Assembly: GCF_003436275.1 (NCBI RefSeq)
Contig: NZ_QSOP01000003.1
Location: 62,001 to 126,000 of the forward strand
Length of the DNA: 64,000 bases
From: Collinsella sp. TM09-10AT
GTDB taxonomy: Bacteria > Actinomycetota > Coriobacteriia > Coriobacteriales > Coriobacteriaceae
Direction: 5' to 3'
Shown piece after piece: positions 14,960-23,966 of the stretch. Made by a program: the position numbers and the translations under genes. Below the pieces are notes generated by a model. It was not told the origin of the DNA. It searched no databases and saw only the letters and a program-made list of their open reading frames with translations. How positions within the stretch are numbered: the stretch's first letter is position 1; the number at the start of each line of letters is the position of its first letter.

Positions 14960-17701
14960 TCACTCGTCGAGCAGGAGGTCCGAGGAGCCGAGGCGCTCTT
15001 CTCGCGCCGGGGCGGCGCTCACGCTTATGTAGTCGAAGACATATGCGATCTCGCTTACGGGAACCTCTACGCGATAGCGCGTCGAGATGCTCGAGAAGCT
15101 CTGCCTGAAGGACTCGATGAAATCGGCGCGTTCCTCCTCGAAGCGGTCCTGGCCAACGTAGGTCTCAATGGGGTTTCTGGTAACAAGGCGCTCGACGAGA
15201 CAGCAGAGGTGAACGTAGAGCCCAATGATGGCGTTGCTGCCGATCTTCTCGCCTGTCCTGCGCTGAAGCTCGTGCACGGCGCTCTCGATCTCATGGAATA
15301 GCCGCTCCGGGTCGAGGATGGTGATGGAGCGGATGACGTTCTGCAGCGTCATGTTCGAGAGCAGCTTCTCGTGGAAAGAAGAGAGCTCGGAAGCGTCAAG
15401 CCACCTGCCGAACACGGCATCAACCTTAGAGGCGGACGCCGTCGACATGATGTCCTCGAGGGCGACGAAGGGGACGGAGGCGACCCCGGGGTCTCCCGTG
15501 CCGATGACGGCGCAGACGCGGTGCTCGGAGAAAACGGCGTCGTTCGACCCGTTCGCGACGAGCTGCTTGAAGGGCCTCGTGAGCAGGCGCGCGCCTATGG
15601 TGCGCGGGAGGCTCTGCGAGACGAGCTGGCGTATCCTCTCCGCGGCGTCGACCCCGGACTCGGAGCAGAAGACGATGGCGTCCTCACGGTTGACGCGCTC
15701 GATCACCTTGCAGTGCGTCACGCACGCGGCGGTCGCATCGCCAAGAACCTCGGCGATGGACTTGCCGCCGAGCAGCCCGACCCCGATCTCGAGCGCAAGA
15801 CCGGTAGAGACGTTGTTCACCACGCCGATAGTGGAGTCGGTAACGTTCTCGAGGGCCTTATAGGCCTCCTCCAAGGAGCCCATGTCGACGAGGAACACGA
15901 CCCCGGTGCAGTAGGAATGGCGGTCGACGAGGCGCTGGAGCGGACCGACGATGTCCTTCAGCTGCTGGTCGTAGGGCATGTCGACAGCCTCGTACACATG
16001 CATGCCGAGCATACGGTTCGCCGCGTCGGCGATGCTCGTCGCCGTTGAGTAGCCGTGGGACAAGATGACGCAGAGCGTCCGAAGGGCCTTCGCATCGCGA
16101 GACTCCGATGCGACGCACAGCGTCAGAAGCGTCTTCGTGAAGTGATCGAGCGAGATTCCCAGCGCCCCTTCCACGTCTGCGGCGACCTGATCGGAGACAC
16201 TCGAGGCAAACGGCAATTCGGAGGTCACGGCACCGAGGAGATGGGAGATTTGCTCCGCACAGGCAGACTTTCGCTTAGCCAGGCCGATACCCGGCCACAA
16301 CTGCAGGCAAATCTCCTGGGCCAGTAGAAAAGCGACCTTCCTCGAAAGCTCGATGCCATAAGAAGAGCCTGCGTCGGCAAGGACCGCGCCCACGACGCGC
16401 TCGAAGGCGCGCGACCTCGAGGAGGCGACGCCGTGGTCGAAGATCAAGTGATCCTCAACGCCGCGCACAGCGGAGACAGCTTGCGAGACAAGCTCGGAGA
16501 CAGAGAGCTCCCCGGCGCAGAATCGCTCATCGAGGGAGCACAGGGCATCGAGCGCCTGCTCGACCGGCCCTGTGCTCTCGGCGGCATCCAGAGACGCGTC
16601 GATCAGAACGCCATCGTCGGGCTGTTGATCGATCTGCGCGGAGGAGAGGAGCCCGCTGGGAAGAAGATACGGGCGAACGACGACGTAGTCGCCCTCGCGA
16701 TTGAGGAACGCTTTGGCGCAGCAGTTCGTCACGCAGGCGCGCAAGCCGGCGATGTTATCGGAAAAGTCCGCGTTCACGAGGCAACGGTATGCGCCGCGGC
16801 TGATCTTCACATCAGAACCGATTCGGCACCCCTCGCTGCGCAGGAAGCTCAAGATGAGATCCTCGCGCTCCTCGGGGGTCCGCTCCTTGAGTGAGGGGAC
16901 GCGGGCACAGATGGGCATTTTGCTGTAGGCCGAGGAAACCTTCAGGTCATCGGCGGATAGCGTCGTCGAAAGAACGAGGCGAGCGCGCGGCGCATCCTGG
17001 GAGGCATCGAGCCCGAGGGCCGTCGCAAGGCAGTGCTCCATCGCAGAGGGAGAGAGTGCCTCGATGCCGTTGACAAAGACCACACCCCCGCGCGCATTCG
17101 CGATCGACTCGTCAAGAAGCCCGTTGAACGAGGCGGCGTCCGGGACCCCGGCGCAGTCGATGCGCACATAGGAGGAGTCGCGGGACAGCAAGCCCTGGTT
17201 CTTGCCGTACTCGTACACAAGGCGAGAAAGGAAAGACTTACCGACACCCACGCCGCCGCTCAAGAGGATGGGCAGGCCAAACGGAGGGTACTGAACCGCG
17301 GCCTTGCACTGCTCGACAACGGAGCTGAGGCTCATGTCGATGCCCACGGCACGCGCGAAGTCGCGGTGATCGGCGATTCCCGTCGCCTGGATGAGGTCGG
17401 CGAGCGAGGCGTACTCGCTTGCAGAGAGCTTTACCTGAAAACGCTTCTGGAACGCGCGGCGATGAAAATAACGGACAGGCCTGCCCGCCACCTTAACCAC
17501 AAGACCGGCGCGAACAAGGTCGTTGAGGTACTGGCTCGCCAGGCTCCTGGAGATGATGAGTGTCTCGGCGATGTCGGAGGTGGACAGACGGGCAAGGTCG
17601 TCGAGCGAGACGGCAGAGGTGAGGGCCTCGAGATGCTCGAGAATCCTGTCCCTCATGTCGACGGGTTTCTTTGCCAAGCTGTCCTGTGTGGTCTTGTCCA
17701 T
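14960..17701 (-). CDS. LevR/ManR-type PTS-regulated AAA+ transcriptional regulator
   Basis: The 913-residue protein has, in order, a winged HTH (about 15-80), an AAA+ domain with Walker A GGVGVGKS and Walker B-like GGVVFVNGIEAL (about 105-330), and a first PRD (about 390-520). An EIIA-Man-like region with ILSHGYSTA and VVFLVDMGSLEEA follows, then an EIIB-like stretch, then a second PRD with EIGSN-like IGSNAIIGLYVHL near the end. This is the LevR/ManR layout, where PTS phosphorylation of PRDs tunes activity. The stretch between Walker A and B is short and has no GAFTGA loop, which sigma-54 activators need. It is upstream of and co-oriented with the PTS operon it presumably controls. Confidence 0.88.
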   Translation of the reverse strand: MDKTTQDSLAKKPVDMRDRILEHLEALTSAVSLDDLARLSTSDIAETLIISRSLASQYLNDLVRAGLVVKVAGRPVRYFHRRAFQKRFQVKLSASEYASLADLIQATGIADHRDFARAVGIDMSLSSVVEQCKAAVQYPPFGLPILLSGGVGVGKSFLSRLVYEYGKNQGLLSRDSSYVRIDCAGVPDAASFNGLLDESIANARGGVVFVNGIEALSPSAMEHCLATALGLDASQDAPRARLVLSTTLSADDLKVSSAYSKMPICARVPSLKERTPEEREDLILSFLRSEGCRIGSDVKISRGAYRCLVNADFSDNIAGLRACVTNCCAKAFLNREGDYVVVRPYLLPSGLLSSAQIDQQPDDGVLIDASLDAAESTGPVEQALDALCSLDERFCAGELSVSELVSQAVSAVRGVEDHLIFDHGVASSRSRAFERVVGAVLADAGSSYGIELSRKVAFLLAQEICLQLWPGIGLAKRKSACAEQISHLLGAVTSELPFASSVSDQVAADVEGALGISLDHFTKTLLTLCVASESRDAKALRTLCVILSHGYSTATSIADAANRMLGMHVYEAVDMPYDQQLKDIVGPLQRLVDRHSYCTGVVFLVDMGSLEEAYKALENVTDSTIGVVNNVSTGLALEIGVGLLGGKSIAEVLGDATAACVTHCKVIERVNREDAIVFCSESGVDAAERIRQLVSQSLPRTIGARLLTRPFKQLVANGSNDAVFSEHRVCAVIGTGDPGVASVPFVALEDIMSTASASKVDAVFGRWLDASELSSFHEKLLSNMTLQNVIRSITILDPERLFHEIESAVHELQRRTGEKIGSNAIIGLYVHLCCLVERLVTRNPIETYVGQDRFEEERADFIESFRQSFSSISTRYRVEVPVSEIAYVFDYISVSAAPAREERLGSSDLLLDE

Positions 17702-17928
17702 GACTTCTTACCTCCTCGTACAAGGAGTATAAGGGGAGAACAGAGAACGGAAGGGGGCGCGTGGGGGAATCAACAGCTCCGAGGAAAAGTCCACCACTTG
17801 AGGGGCAGAAAACAACGGCCATTGAACATTCAGGGCCGACGCTCAACACTTCGGCTCGACACTTCGCTTTGGAAAGGGCCCCGGCGCGCCGGGGTCCCAA
17901 CATAAAGAAGGGCCCCGGCGCGCAGGGC
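17702..17928. promoter_or_regulatory. Upstream region of the LevR-like gene, with GC-rich hairpins
   Basis: The 227-bp gap contains the LevR-like promoter (not resolved by eye) and, at its right side, two copies of GGGCCCCGGCGCGC near 17876 and 17910. On the minus strand the second forms a hairpin followed by TTCTTT and probably terminates the mtnN fragment. The first copy is itself palindromic (GGGCCCCGGCGCGCCGGGG). Confidence 0.5.
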
Positions 17929-18258
17929 CTAAAGCTTAACCATGCGCGCGGCGATGCGGGCGCAGTCGCAGGCGGCCTTCTTCTCGAAGGTGTTGTAGTC
18001 GACGACCCGGCCCTCGGCGCAGGGCTTGTCGCTGATGGCGCGCACGACGACGAGGGGCACGCCGTTGAGATAGGCGGCCTGCGCGATGGTGCAGCCCTCC
18101 ATCTCGCAGCACAGGTCGCCGAAGATCGCGAGGATTCGCTCCTTCTGTTCCGCGGGCGAGACGAACTGGTCGCCGGAGACGACGCGGCCCTTGAGGACCT
18201 TAATGTCGGGGGCGACGGCGGCCGCGGCGGCGCACGCCGCCAGCAAGGGCCGGAACGG
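17929..18258 (-). pseudogene. mtnN: Truncated MTA/SAH nucleosidase (mtnN), C-terminal half
   Basis: Reading leftward to TAG at 17929, about 105 residues match the C-terminal half of 5'-methylthioadenosine/S-adenosylhomocysteine nucleosidase: GRVVSGDQFVSP, CCEMEGCTIAQAAYLNGVP and VVVRAISDKP with the catalytic Asp. The N-terminal half is missing. At about 18258 the sequence changes into an IS3-type transposase on the opposite strand. The gene is therefore disrupted, probably by insertion and later deletion. Confidence 0.75.
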
Positions 18259-18704
18259 ATCGCGCAAGATCAAGGCGTCGCCCGGGAGGTCGGGCGTTAC
18301 CGTCAGCCGGCGCCGCGTCTGCCGCATCATGAGGGAGAACGGCCTGGCCGGCGCATACGGCAGGAAAAGGTTCAAGGTGCACCCCGGGGCGATCAACGAG
18401 GCCGACGTGTCGAACGTCGTCGCGCGCGGCTTCGGCGGCAGGGCGCCGTACACCCATATATGCAGCGACTTGGCCTGCGTGCGCGTCGGGGCGTCGTGGA
18501 ACTACGTCTGCCTGCTCGTCGACCTCTGCAACGGGGAAATCGTCGGCCACTCCGAAGGATCGAGGAGGGACGCGCGAGCTCCGAGCCAAGCTCTTGGATT
18601 ACGTGCACTGGTACAACAACTTCAGGATCCACTCGACGCTGGGCTTCATGTCGCCGGTCGAGTTCAGGGAGGCGGGGCCGTCCCTCCCGGAATCGTCCAA
18701 ATAA
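18259..18704 (+). mobile_element. IS3-family transposase (OrfB) remnant with internal deletion
   Basis: In one frame VTVSRRRVCRIMRENGL and APYTHICSDLACVRVG match the N-terminal and first-Asp part of IS3-family OrfB integrases. After GHSEGSRRDAR the similarity breaks and resumes in another frame with LLDYVHWYNNFRIHSTLGF and MSPVEF, ending at TAA 18702-18704. The middle part with the second Asp and the Glu of the DDE triad is gone, so the element is inactive. No complete terminal inverted repeats are visible. Confidence 0.75.
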
Positions 18705-19411
18705 GTGTTGCCAATCCATAGCCAATCCAGCCATCATCTCCGCGAAGGAGGACGTCAGGAAAAGCTCGGCTTGAGCTCGGTCGGACGCGGTCTGTGGGGC
18801 ATCATTCAGGCTCAGGGGGTCTCCTTGTCTTCTTCGGTCGCAACCTGAATGATAGGGCCGGCCCCTTCTCTCTTTCCCCTTCGTTTTCGACGCGTCACCC
18901 TCTCGGCGGGCTTAAGGCCCGCGCTCGCGGGTGCAGGGGCTACGCCCAAACCCCAAAAACGTAACGCCGTGCTCGAAGCGTTTCCGGACGTCAGCGTAAT
19001 CTCAAATCCCGTTCGTCAACTCATGGGCAAGCCACCTGAGACTACTCATTTCTCCTACTGGCAATGAAGACCTGCGACCTGCAGTTTTGCAAACTGCTTG
19101 AAAGCCACCTGCGTTGATTCACTTCCTATTGCAGCTGGCGGCTTGCACGCGAAAAGGCATTTAAGTTTCAAAACGGGCGTTTTCGGCGCTATCGAGCCTC
19201 CAAAGGCATCCCGCCGCGCCCTTTGGGACAAAAACAAAAACTCAAAGCCCTGAGTTCGAAAATAGTTTTTGGAGTTGTCCCGACTTTTGTCCCCGAAGCC
19301 GACGAAACGCGACAGGGTGTCACCTGGCGGCACTCGATTCGAGACGGCACCGAAAACTGGATGCAACCGGAATGACGGGACGGCAGAACCGAAGTCATCG
19401 AGTGGGGATAG
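18705..19411. other. Gene-free stretch after IS3 remnant
   Basis: No convincing gene is visible in about 700 bp. ATCATTCAGG at 18801-18810 and CCTGAATGAT at 18844-18853 form a 10-bp perfect inverted repeat. GGGACAA at 19225-19231 pairs with TTGTCCC at 19275-19281, with inner AAAAACT/AGTTTTT and CTCA/TGAG pairs, and resembles the dispersed GGGAC palindromes. The open frames here have no family features and unlikely composition. The stretch looks like degraded DNA left by rearrangement at the end of the ribosomal operon. Confidence 0.5.
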
Positions 19412-19446
19412 AAAAAGGCCCGGGTGCCGTGGCATCCGGGCCTTTG
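19412..19446 (-). terminator. Terminator of the S10 operon fragment
   Basis: On the minus strand AAAGGCCCGGATGCC pairs with GGCACCCGGGCCTTT and is followed by TTC and A/T. It lies just after the rplX stop and ends the ribosomal transcript here, where rplE would normally follow. Confidence 0.85.
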
Positions 19447-19471
19447 CTAGCAACTTGATGTTGCGGGCAGC

Positions 19472-19777
19472 TTAGAACTTGTGGCCGCACTTCTTGCAGA
19501 CGCGCAGCTTGTTCTTGCCGTCCTTCTCGTGACCGACGCGGGTAACCTTACCGCACTCGGGGCAGACGAGATTGACGTTGGAGGCGTCGATGGGAGCCTC
19601 CTGCGAGACGATGCCGCCCTGCTGGTTGGCAGCGTTGGGCTTGACGGCCTTCTTGACGACCGAAACGCCCTCGACAACGACCTTGTTCTCGGCGGGGAGA
19701 GCACGCAGGATAACGCCCTGCTTGCCGCGATCCTTACCAGAGAGAACCTGGACCTTATCGCCCTTCTTGATATACAT
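19472..19777 (-). CDS. rplX: 50S ribosomal protein L24
   Basis: The 101-residue protein has the KOW motif at the start ([19 protein letters not shown]), which contacts 23S rRNA early in 50S assembly. Family blocks VVKKAVKP and GKVTRVGH are present. The CPECGK...CKKCG pair of CxxC motifs near the C-terminus is the zinc-binding form found in many actinobacteria and others. It is 13 bp downstream of rplN and is the last gene of this ribosomal block. rplE, which normally follows, is absent. Confidence 0.96.
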   Translation of the reverse strand: MYIKKGDKVQVLSGKDRGKQGVILRALPAENKVVVEGVSVVKKAVKPNAANQQGGIVSQEAPIDASNVNLVCPECGKVTRVGHEKDGKNKLRVCKKCGHKF

Positions 19778-19790
19778 ATATCTCCCCTAA

Positions 19791-20159
19791 CTACAAGGTC
19801 TCGGGAGCGAGCGAGACGATCTTCATGTACTTCTTGTCACGAAGCTCGCGAGCGACGGGCCCGAAGATACGGGTGCCGACGGGCGAACCATCGTTGTTGA
19901 TGACAACGCAGGCGTTCTCATCAAAGCGAATGTAGGAGCCATCCTTGCGGCGGATCTCCTTAACGGTGCGAACGACGACGCAACGGACAACGTCCTTCTT
20001 CTTGACGTTGGCGCCAGGGGTAGCCTCCTGGACAGCACCGATGAACACATCGCCGATGCCTGCATAACGACGCTTGGAACCGCCAAGCACCTTGATGCAG
20101 CGAATCTTGCGAGCGCCGGAGTTGTCGGCGACGTTCAGCATGGTTTGCATCTGAATCAT
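19791..20159 (-). CDS. rplN: 50S ribosomal protein L14
   Basis: The 122-residue protein has the typical L14 start [19 protein letters not shown] and conserved [19 protein letters not shown]. It is of standard length. It binds 23S rRNA at the subunit interface. The gene is 118 bp after rpsQ, and that gap holds a small hairpin (GTATGC/GCATAC) and a CGTATAAA stretch that may be an internal promoter or a processing site. Confidence 0.97.
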   Translation of the reverse strand: MIQMQTMLNVADNSGARKIRCIKVLGGSKRRYAGIGDVFIGAVQEATPGANVKKKDVVRCVVVRTVKEIRRKDGSYIRFDENACVVINNDGSPVGTRIFGPVARELRDKKYMKIVSLAPETL

Positions 20160-20277
20160 GGTAGATGTTCCTCCGAACTAAGAACCGAAGAGAGGTGCGC
20201 AGCCTTTATACGGCCCGTGGTATGCAAGCCAGGCATACGCACATCTTCGGAAACGTACAAGTCGTAAGAGCGACTGC

Positions 20278-20538
20278 TTATTTAGCGCGCTCGACGACCT
20301 CGATGAGGCGCCAACGCTTCATCTTGGACATAGGACGGGTCTCCATAACGCGGACGGTGTCGCCCACGCCAGCCGTGCACTCCTCGTCGTGAGCGTGCAG
20401 CTTCTTGGAGCTGGTCATCATCTTGCCGTACTTGGGGTGACGCTTGCGCTCGGTGATGGTGACAACAATGGTCTTGGCACCGGAGACGGAGGTAACGACA
20501 CCCGTACGGACCTTACGCGAGTTACGCGAATCAGTCAT
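20278..20538 (-). CDS. rpsQ: 30S ribosomal protein S17
   Basis: The 86-residue protein matches S17 (RKVRTGVVTSVSGAKTIVV, KKLHAHDEECTAGVGDTVR, METRPMSKMKRWRL). It binds 16S rRNA in the 5' domain. Length is normal. ATG 20538 follows AAGGAG. It lies in the conserved order rpmC-rpsQ-rplN-rplX. Confidence 0.97.
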   Translation of the reverse strand: MTDSRNSRKVRTGVVTSVSGAKTIVVTITERKRHPKYGKMMTSSKKLHAHDEECTAGVGDTVRVMETRPMSKMKRWRLIEVVERAK

Positions 20539-20554
20539 GTTCTCTCCTTAGGTC

Positions 20555-20770
20555 CTACTCGGCGACAGCGGACTTCTCCGCTGCGATCTCGCGGGCGCGC
20601 TGCTCCGTGAGGACGCGAGCGATGTCCTTCTTCACGGTGTTGACGCGAGCGGTGTTGTCCAGCTGGCTGGTGGCCATCTGGAAACGAAGGTTAAAGAGCT
20701 CGGCGCGCATTTCCTTCAGCTTCTCAACGAGCTGAGCGTCCGAGAGCTCACGAATCTCTGCGGGCTTCAT
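20555..20770 (-). CDS. rpmC: 50S ribosomal protein L29
   Basis: The 71-residue protein shows the L29 pattern ELSDAQLVEKLKEMRAELFN and FQMATSQLDNTARVN..RKDIAR-like VKKDIARVLTEQR. It sits near the polypeptide exit tunnel. Its ATG overlaps the rplP stop by one base (TAATG), a sign of translational coupling. Confidence 0.96.
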   Translation of the reverse strand: MKPAEIRELSDAQLVEKLKEMRAELFNLRFQMATSQLDNTARVNTVKKDIARVLTEQRAREIAAEKSAVAE

Positions 20771-21273
20771 TAGTTCTCCTCCTTGGCGGCGGCGGCGTCC
20801 TCAGCAGCCCACTTGGCCTCGAGAGCGGCCTCCTCAGCCATCTCCTTCTCGATGCGCTGCTCAGCGTTCTTGGCAGCAACAATCTTGGTCTTGATGGGAA
20901 GCTTGTGCTGTGCAAGACGCAGAGCCTCGCGAGCGACCTCCTCGGGCACGCCCTTGACCTCGAACATGATGCGGCCGGGCTTGACGACGGCCACCCACTC
21001 CTCGGGGTTACCCTTACCAGAACCCATGCGAGTCTCGGCGGGCTTCTTGGTGATGGGCTTATCGGGGAAGATCGTGATGTAGACACGACCGCCACGCTTC
21101 ATGTAGCGGGTCATGGCAATACGAGCGGCCTCGATCTGACGGTTGGTGATCCAATGGGCCTCGAGAGCCTGGATACCAAACTCGCCGAAATGCAGCTCGG
21201 TATTACCCTTGGCCTGGCCCTTCATGGAGCCACGCTGCACCTTGCGGTGAAGAATACGCTTAGGGGCAAGCAC
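20770..21273 (-). CDS. rplP: 50S ribosomal protein L16
   Basis: The 167-residue protein contains the L16 blocks [34 protein letters not shown] and [19 protein letters not shown]. The start is a GTG overlapping the rpsC stop (TAGTG). About 30 residues of Ala/Glu-rich sequence extend the C-terminus beyond the usual length of near 138-140, an extension seen in some high-GC Gram-positives. L16 lies close to the A-site tRNA. Confidence 0.96.
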   Translation of the reverse strand: MLAPKRILHRKVQRGSMKGQAKGNTELHFGEFGIQALEAHWITNRQIEAARIAMTRYMKRGGRVYITIFPDKPITKKPAETRMGSGKGNPEEWVAVVKPGRIMFEVKGVPEEVAREALRLAQHKLPIKTKIVAAKNAEQRIEKEMAEEAALEAKWAAEDAAAAKEEN

Positions 21274-21983
21274 TACTGACCCCTCCTCTCGGAGTTACGA
21301 CGACGAGGACGGGAAGAGCCCTCGAGTGCAGGGTTGGGAACAGGCTGGCCCGGGAGCTTCTCGCCCAGGTAGATCCAGACCTTCACGCCGCAAGCGCCCA
21401 TGGTGGTGCTGGCGACAGCCGTGCCGTAGTCGATCTTGGCACGGAGGGTGTGCAGAGGCACGCGACCCTCGCGGTACCACTCACGACGGCCCATCTCGGC
21501 ACCGCCGAGACGACCGGAGCACTGGATACGGATGCCCTTAGCGCCGGCCTTGCGGGCAGACTGGACAGCCTTGCGCATAGCGCGACGGAAGGCAACGCGG
21601 CCCTCGAGCTGCTCGGCGATAGACTGAGCAACGAGGTTGGCGTCGAGCTCGGGGCGCTTGATCTCGACAACGTCGACGGAGAGCTGGCCCTTGGAGACGC
21701 CAGCGACCTTCTCGAGCTCGGTGCGGAGGGTATCGATCTCGGCACCCTTCTTACCGATGACAACGCCGGGGCGAGCGGTGAGGATGATGACCTTCACCTT
21801 GTCGCCAGCGCGCTCGATCTCGACGCGGGAGACAGCTGCGCGGGAAAGACGCTTCTCGAGGTACTTGCGGATCTCGAGATCGTTACCGAGGGTCTTAGCG
21901 TAATCCTTCTCTGCGAACCAGCGGGAGCGCCAGTTCTCGGTGATGCCAAGACGGAAGCCGGTGGGGTAGACTTTCTGACCCAT
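21273..21983 (-). CDS. rpsC: 30S ribosomal protein S3
   Basis: The 236-residue protein has the S3 start [14 protein letters not shown], the KH domain with [13 protein letters not shown], and the C-terminal block [21 protein letters not shown]3 helps form the mRNA entry channel. It is in the conserved rplV-rpsC-rplP order with tight spacing. Confidence 0.97.
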   Translation of the reverse strand: MGQKVYPTGFRLGITENWRSRWFAEKDYAKTLGNDLEIRKYLEKRLSRAAVSRVEIERAGDKVKVIILTARPGVVIGKKGAEIDTLRTELEKVAGVSKGQLSVDVVEIKRPELDANLVAQSIAEQLEGRVAFRRAMRKAVQSARKAGAKGIRIQCSGRLGGAEMGRREWYREGRVPLHTLRAKIDYGTAVASTTMGACGVKVWIYLGEKLPGQPVPNPALEGSSRPRRRNSERRGQ

Positions 21984-21989
21984 ACAGCT

Positions 21990-22361
21990 TTACGCCTCCT
22001 TTCGAGGAGCAACGACGACGGTGATGTGGGAAGTACGCTTCAGAATGCGAGAAGCGGAACCCTTGGCGCGGGGACGGATGCGCTTAAGCGTCGGACCCTC
22101 GTCAACATAGGCAGCGGCGACAACCAGGTTGTCGGCACGCAGACCGTTGTTGTTCTCGGCGTTCGCAACGGCGGAACGGAGAACCTTCTCGACATCCACG
22201 GCGACGGCGCGGTCGCAGAAGTGGAGGATGTCGAAGGCCTGAGCGACAGGCTTGCGGCGGATCAGATCGACCACCAGGCGGGCCTTGCTGGGGGAAACAC
22301 GCACGTACTTAGCGACGGCGCGAACCTCGGTGGCCTCAGTTTCAATAGACTTAGTTGCCAT
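21990..22361 (-). CDS. rplV: 50S ribosomal protein L22
   Basis: The 123-residue protein includes [20 protein letters not shown], the [12 protein letters not shown] block and the C-terminal beta-hairpin region [18 protein letters not shown] that lines the peptide exit tunnel. It is 14 bp after rpsS. Confidence 0.97.
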   Translation of the reverse strand: MATKSIETEATEVRAVAKYVRVSPSKARLVVDLIRRKPVAQAFDILHFCDRAVAVDVEKVLRSAVANAENNNGLRADNLVVAAAYVDEGPTLKRIRPRAKGSASRILKRTSHITVVVAPRKEA

Positions 22362-22375
22362 TTACGGTTAACCCC

Positions 22376-22636
22376 CTATTTGGCCTTGTGGCCACGGAAC
22401 GTACGAGTCGGCGCGAACTCGCCGAGCTTGTGACCAACCATGGACTCGGTAACATACACGGGCACATGCTTGCGGCCGTCGTGGACGGCGATGGTGTGAC
22501 CAACCATCTCGGGGAAGATGGTGGACGCGCGGGACCAGGTCTTCACGACGTCCTTCTTGCCAGCCTCGTTCATCGCGGTGATACGCGAGAGAAGGCGAGT
22601 CTCCACGAACGGGCCCTTTTTGAGACTTCTGCTCAT
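22376..22636 (-). CDS. rpsS: 30S ribosomal protein S19
   Basis: The 86-residue protein matches S19 along its length ([50 protein letters not shown]). S19 binds the head of the 30S subunit with S13. Normal length and position after rplB. Confidence 0.97.
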   Translation of the reverse strand: MSRSLKKGPFVETRLLSRITAMNEAGKKDVVKTWSRASTIFPEMVGHTIAVHDGRKHVPVYVTESMVGHKLGEFAPTRTFRGHKAK

Positions 22637-22668
22637 AAGTGCTTTCTCCTAAAACTCGGTATCCAAAA

Positions 22669-23499
22669 TTACTTCTTACGGCGACGAATGATGTGCTGGT
22701 TCGAGACCTTCTTCTTCTTGCGCGTACGAAGGCCCTTCGTCGGCTTACCCCAGGGGGTAACAGAGGGACGACCAGAGGTGTGGTTCTTGCCCTCGCCACC
22801 GCCGTGCGGGTGGTCGACAGGGTTCATGACGGTACCGCGGACGGTCGGGCGCACGTTCATGTGACGCTTACGGCCGGCCTTGCCGATGACGATGTTGGCG
22901 TGATCGGCGTTGCCGACCTCACCGACGGTGGCGCGGCAGGTAACGAGGATGCGGCGCATCTCGGAGGAAGGCATACGGACGATAGCGTACTTGCCTTCCT
23001 TACCCATCAGCTGGCAGGAGTTACCGGCGGAACGGGCGATAGCAGCGCCCTTGCCCGGCTGGAACTCGACGGCGTGGATGAGCGTACCGACGGGGATGTC
23101 GGCGAGGGGCAGAGCGTTGCCCGGCTTGATGTCGGCGTCAGAACCGGACATGATGGTCTGACCGACCTCGAGGCCCTTGGGGGCCAGGATGTAGCGCTTC
23201 TCACCGTCAGCGTAGTGCAGCAGAGCGATGCGAGCGGAACGGTTCGGATCGTACTCGATCGTGGCAACCTTGGCGGGCACGCCGTCCTTGTTGCGCTTGA
23301 AGTCGATCACGCGGTAACGACGCTTCACGCCGCCGCCCTGGTGGCGGGTGGTGATGCGGCCGTTGTTGTTACGACCGGCCTTCTTGGGCAGGGGCTCGAG
23401 AAGGGAATTCTCGGGCTTGGTGCAGGTGATCTCGGAGAAGTCGGAGATCGTCTGCCAACGCCTACCAGCGGAGGTCGGCTTAAGGTGCTTTACAGCCAT
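22669..23499 (-). CDS. rplB: 50S ribosomal protein L2
   Basis: The 276-residue protein has L2 blocks [20 protein letters not shown], the VGEVGN region and the peptidyl-transferase-proximal [19 protein letters not shown]. The ATG at 23499 ([14 protein letters not shown]) is the family start; the frame is open to 23574 without L2 sequence. The 179 bp between rplW and rplB carry a promoter-like motif that also occurs upstream of rplC. Confidence 0.97.
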   Translation of the reverse strand: MAVKHLKPTSAGRRWQTISDFSEITCTKPENSLLEPLPKKAGRNNNGRITTRHQGGGVKRRYRVIDFKRNKDGVPAKVATIEYDPNRSARIALLHYADGEKRYILAPKGLEVGQTIMSGSDADIKPGNALPLADIPVGTLIHAVEFQPGKGAAIARSAGNSCQLMGKEGKYAIVRMPSSEMRRILVTCRATVGEVGNADHANIVIGKAGRKRHMNVRPTVRGTVMNPVDHPHGGGEGKNHTSGRPSVTPWGKPTKGLRTRKKKKVSNQHIIRRRKK

Positions 23500-23579
23500 T
23501 ACAATCCCTTTCAATAGGAATCCGTTAGCCATCGCAGACAGGGATTCGAGGTTCTGCCTCGGGTGCGATGACACCGGAC

Positions 23580-23605
23580 GTATACACGGTTCCGGGCGTG
23601 TCCAT
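23580..23605 (-). promoter_or_regulatory. Repeated ribosomal-operon motif, rplB copy
   Basis: The 26 bp at 23580-23605 (GTATACACGG...GGGCGTGTCCAT on the plus strand) match 25445-25470 upstream of rplC at 23 of 26 positions. It overlaps a CGGGCGT/ACGCCCG hairpin that extends to about 23617. It lies in the unusually long rplW-rplB gap, so it may be an internal promoter or a regulatory RNA structure. Confidence 0.6.
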
Positions 23606-23678
23606 TTTATACGCCCGAAACCTTGAGCTCTCGCCTCCCCTATTTGGGAGGCATGAGCTCACTCAACAGCAGCGAGTC

Positions 23679-23966
23679 TTAGGCCTGGTTGCCAAAGACC
23701 TCGATGGTGTCGCCCTCGGCCAGCGTGACGATGGCCTTCTTCCAAGAACGGGTCTTGCCGGCGACATAGCGCACGCGCTTGATCTTGGGCTTGACCGTCA
23801 AGGTGTTCACGCGAACGACCTTGACGCCGAAGATCTCCTCGACAGCGTCCTTGATCTGATACTTGTTAGCATCCTTGGCGACCTCGAACGTGTACTTGTT
23901 CAGCTCCATGCCGGAGAAGGAACGCTCGGACACGATCGGACGGATGATGATCTCGTGGGCGGTCAT
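23679..23966 (-). CDS. rplW: 50S ribosomal protein L23
   Basis: The 95-residue protein has the L23 features EIIIRPIVSERSF, KYTFEVAKDANKYQIKDAVE and FGVKVVRVNTL. L23 forms part of the chaperone and SRP docking site at the exit tunnel. It begins immediately next to the rplD stop (ATG/TAA back-to-back). Confidence 0.96.
   Translation of the reverse strand: MTAHEIIIRPIVSERSFSGMELNKYTFEVAKDANKYQIKDAVEEIFGVKVVRVNTLTVKPKIKRVRYVAGKTRSWKKAIVTLAEGDTIEVFGNQA

Noticed and set aside
18849..19067. 72-codon plus-strand frame in the gap after the IS3 remnant
   Set aside because: Short, without ribosome site or recognisable motif; probably chance or debris.
19055..19453. 132-codon minus-strand frame after rplX
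   Set aside because: No ribosome site, no family features, and it overlaps hairpins and the terminator; treated as non-coding.
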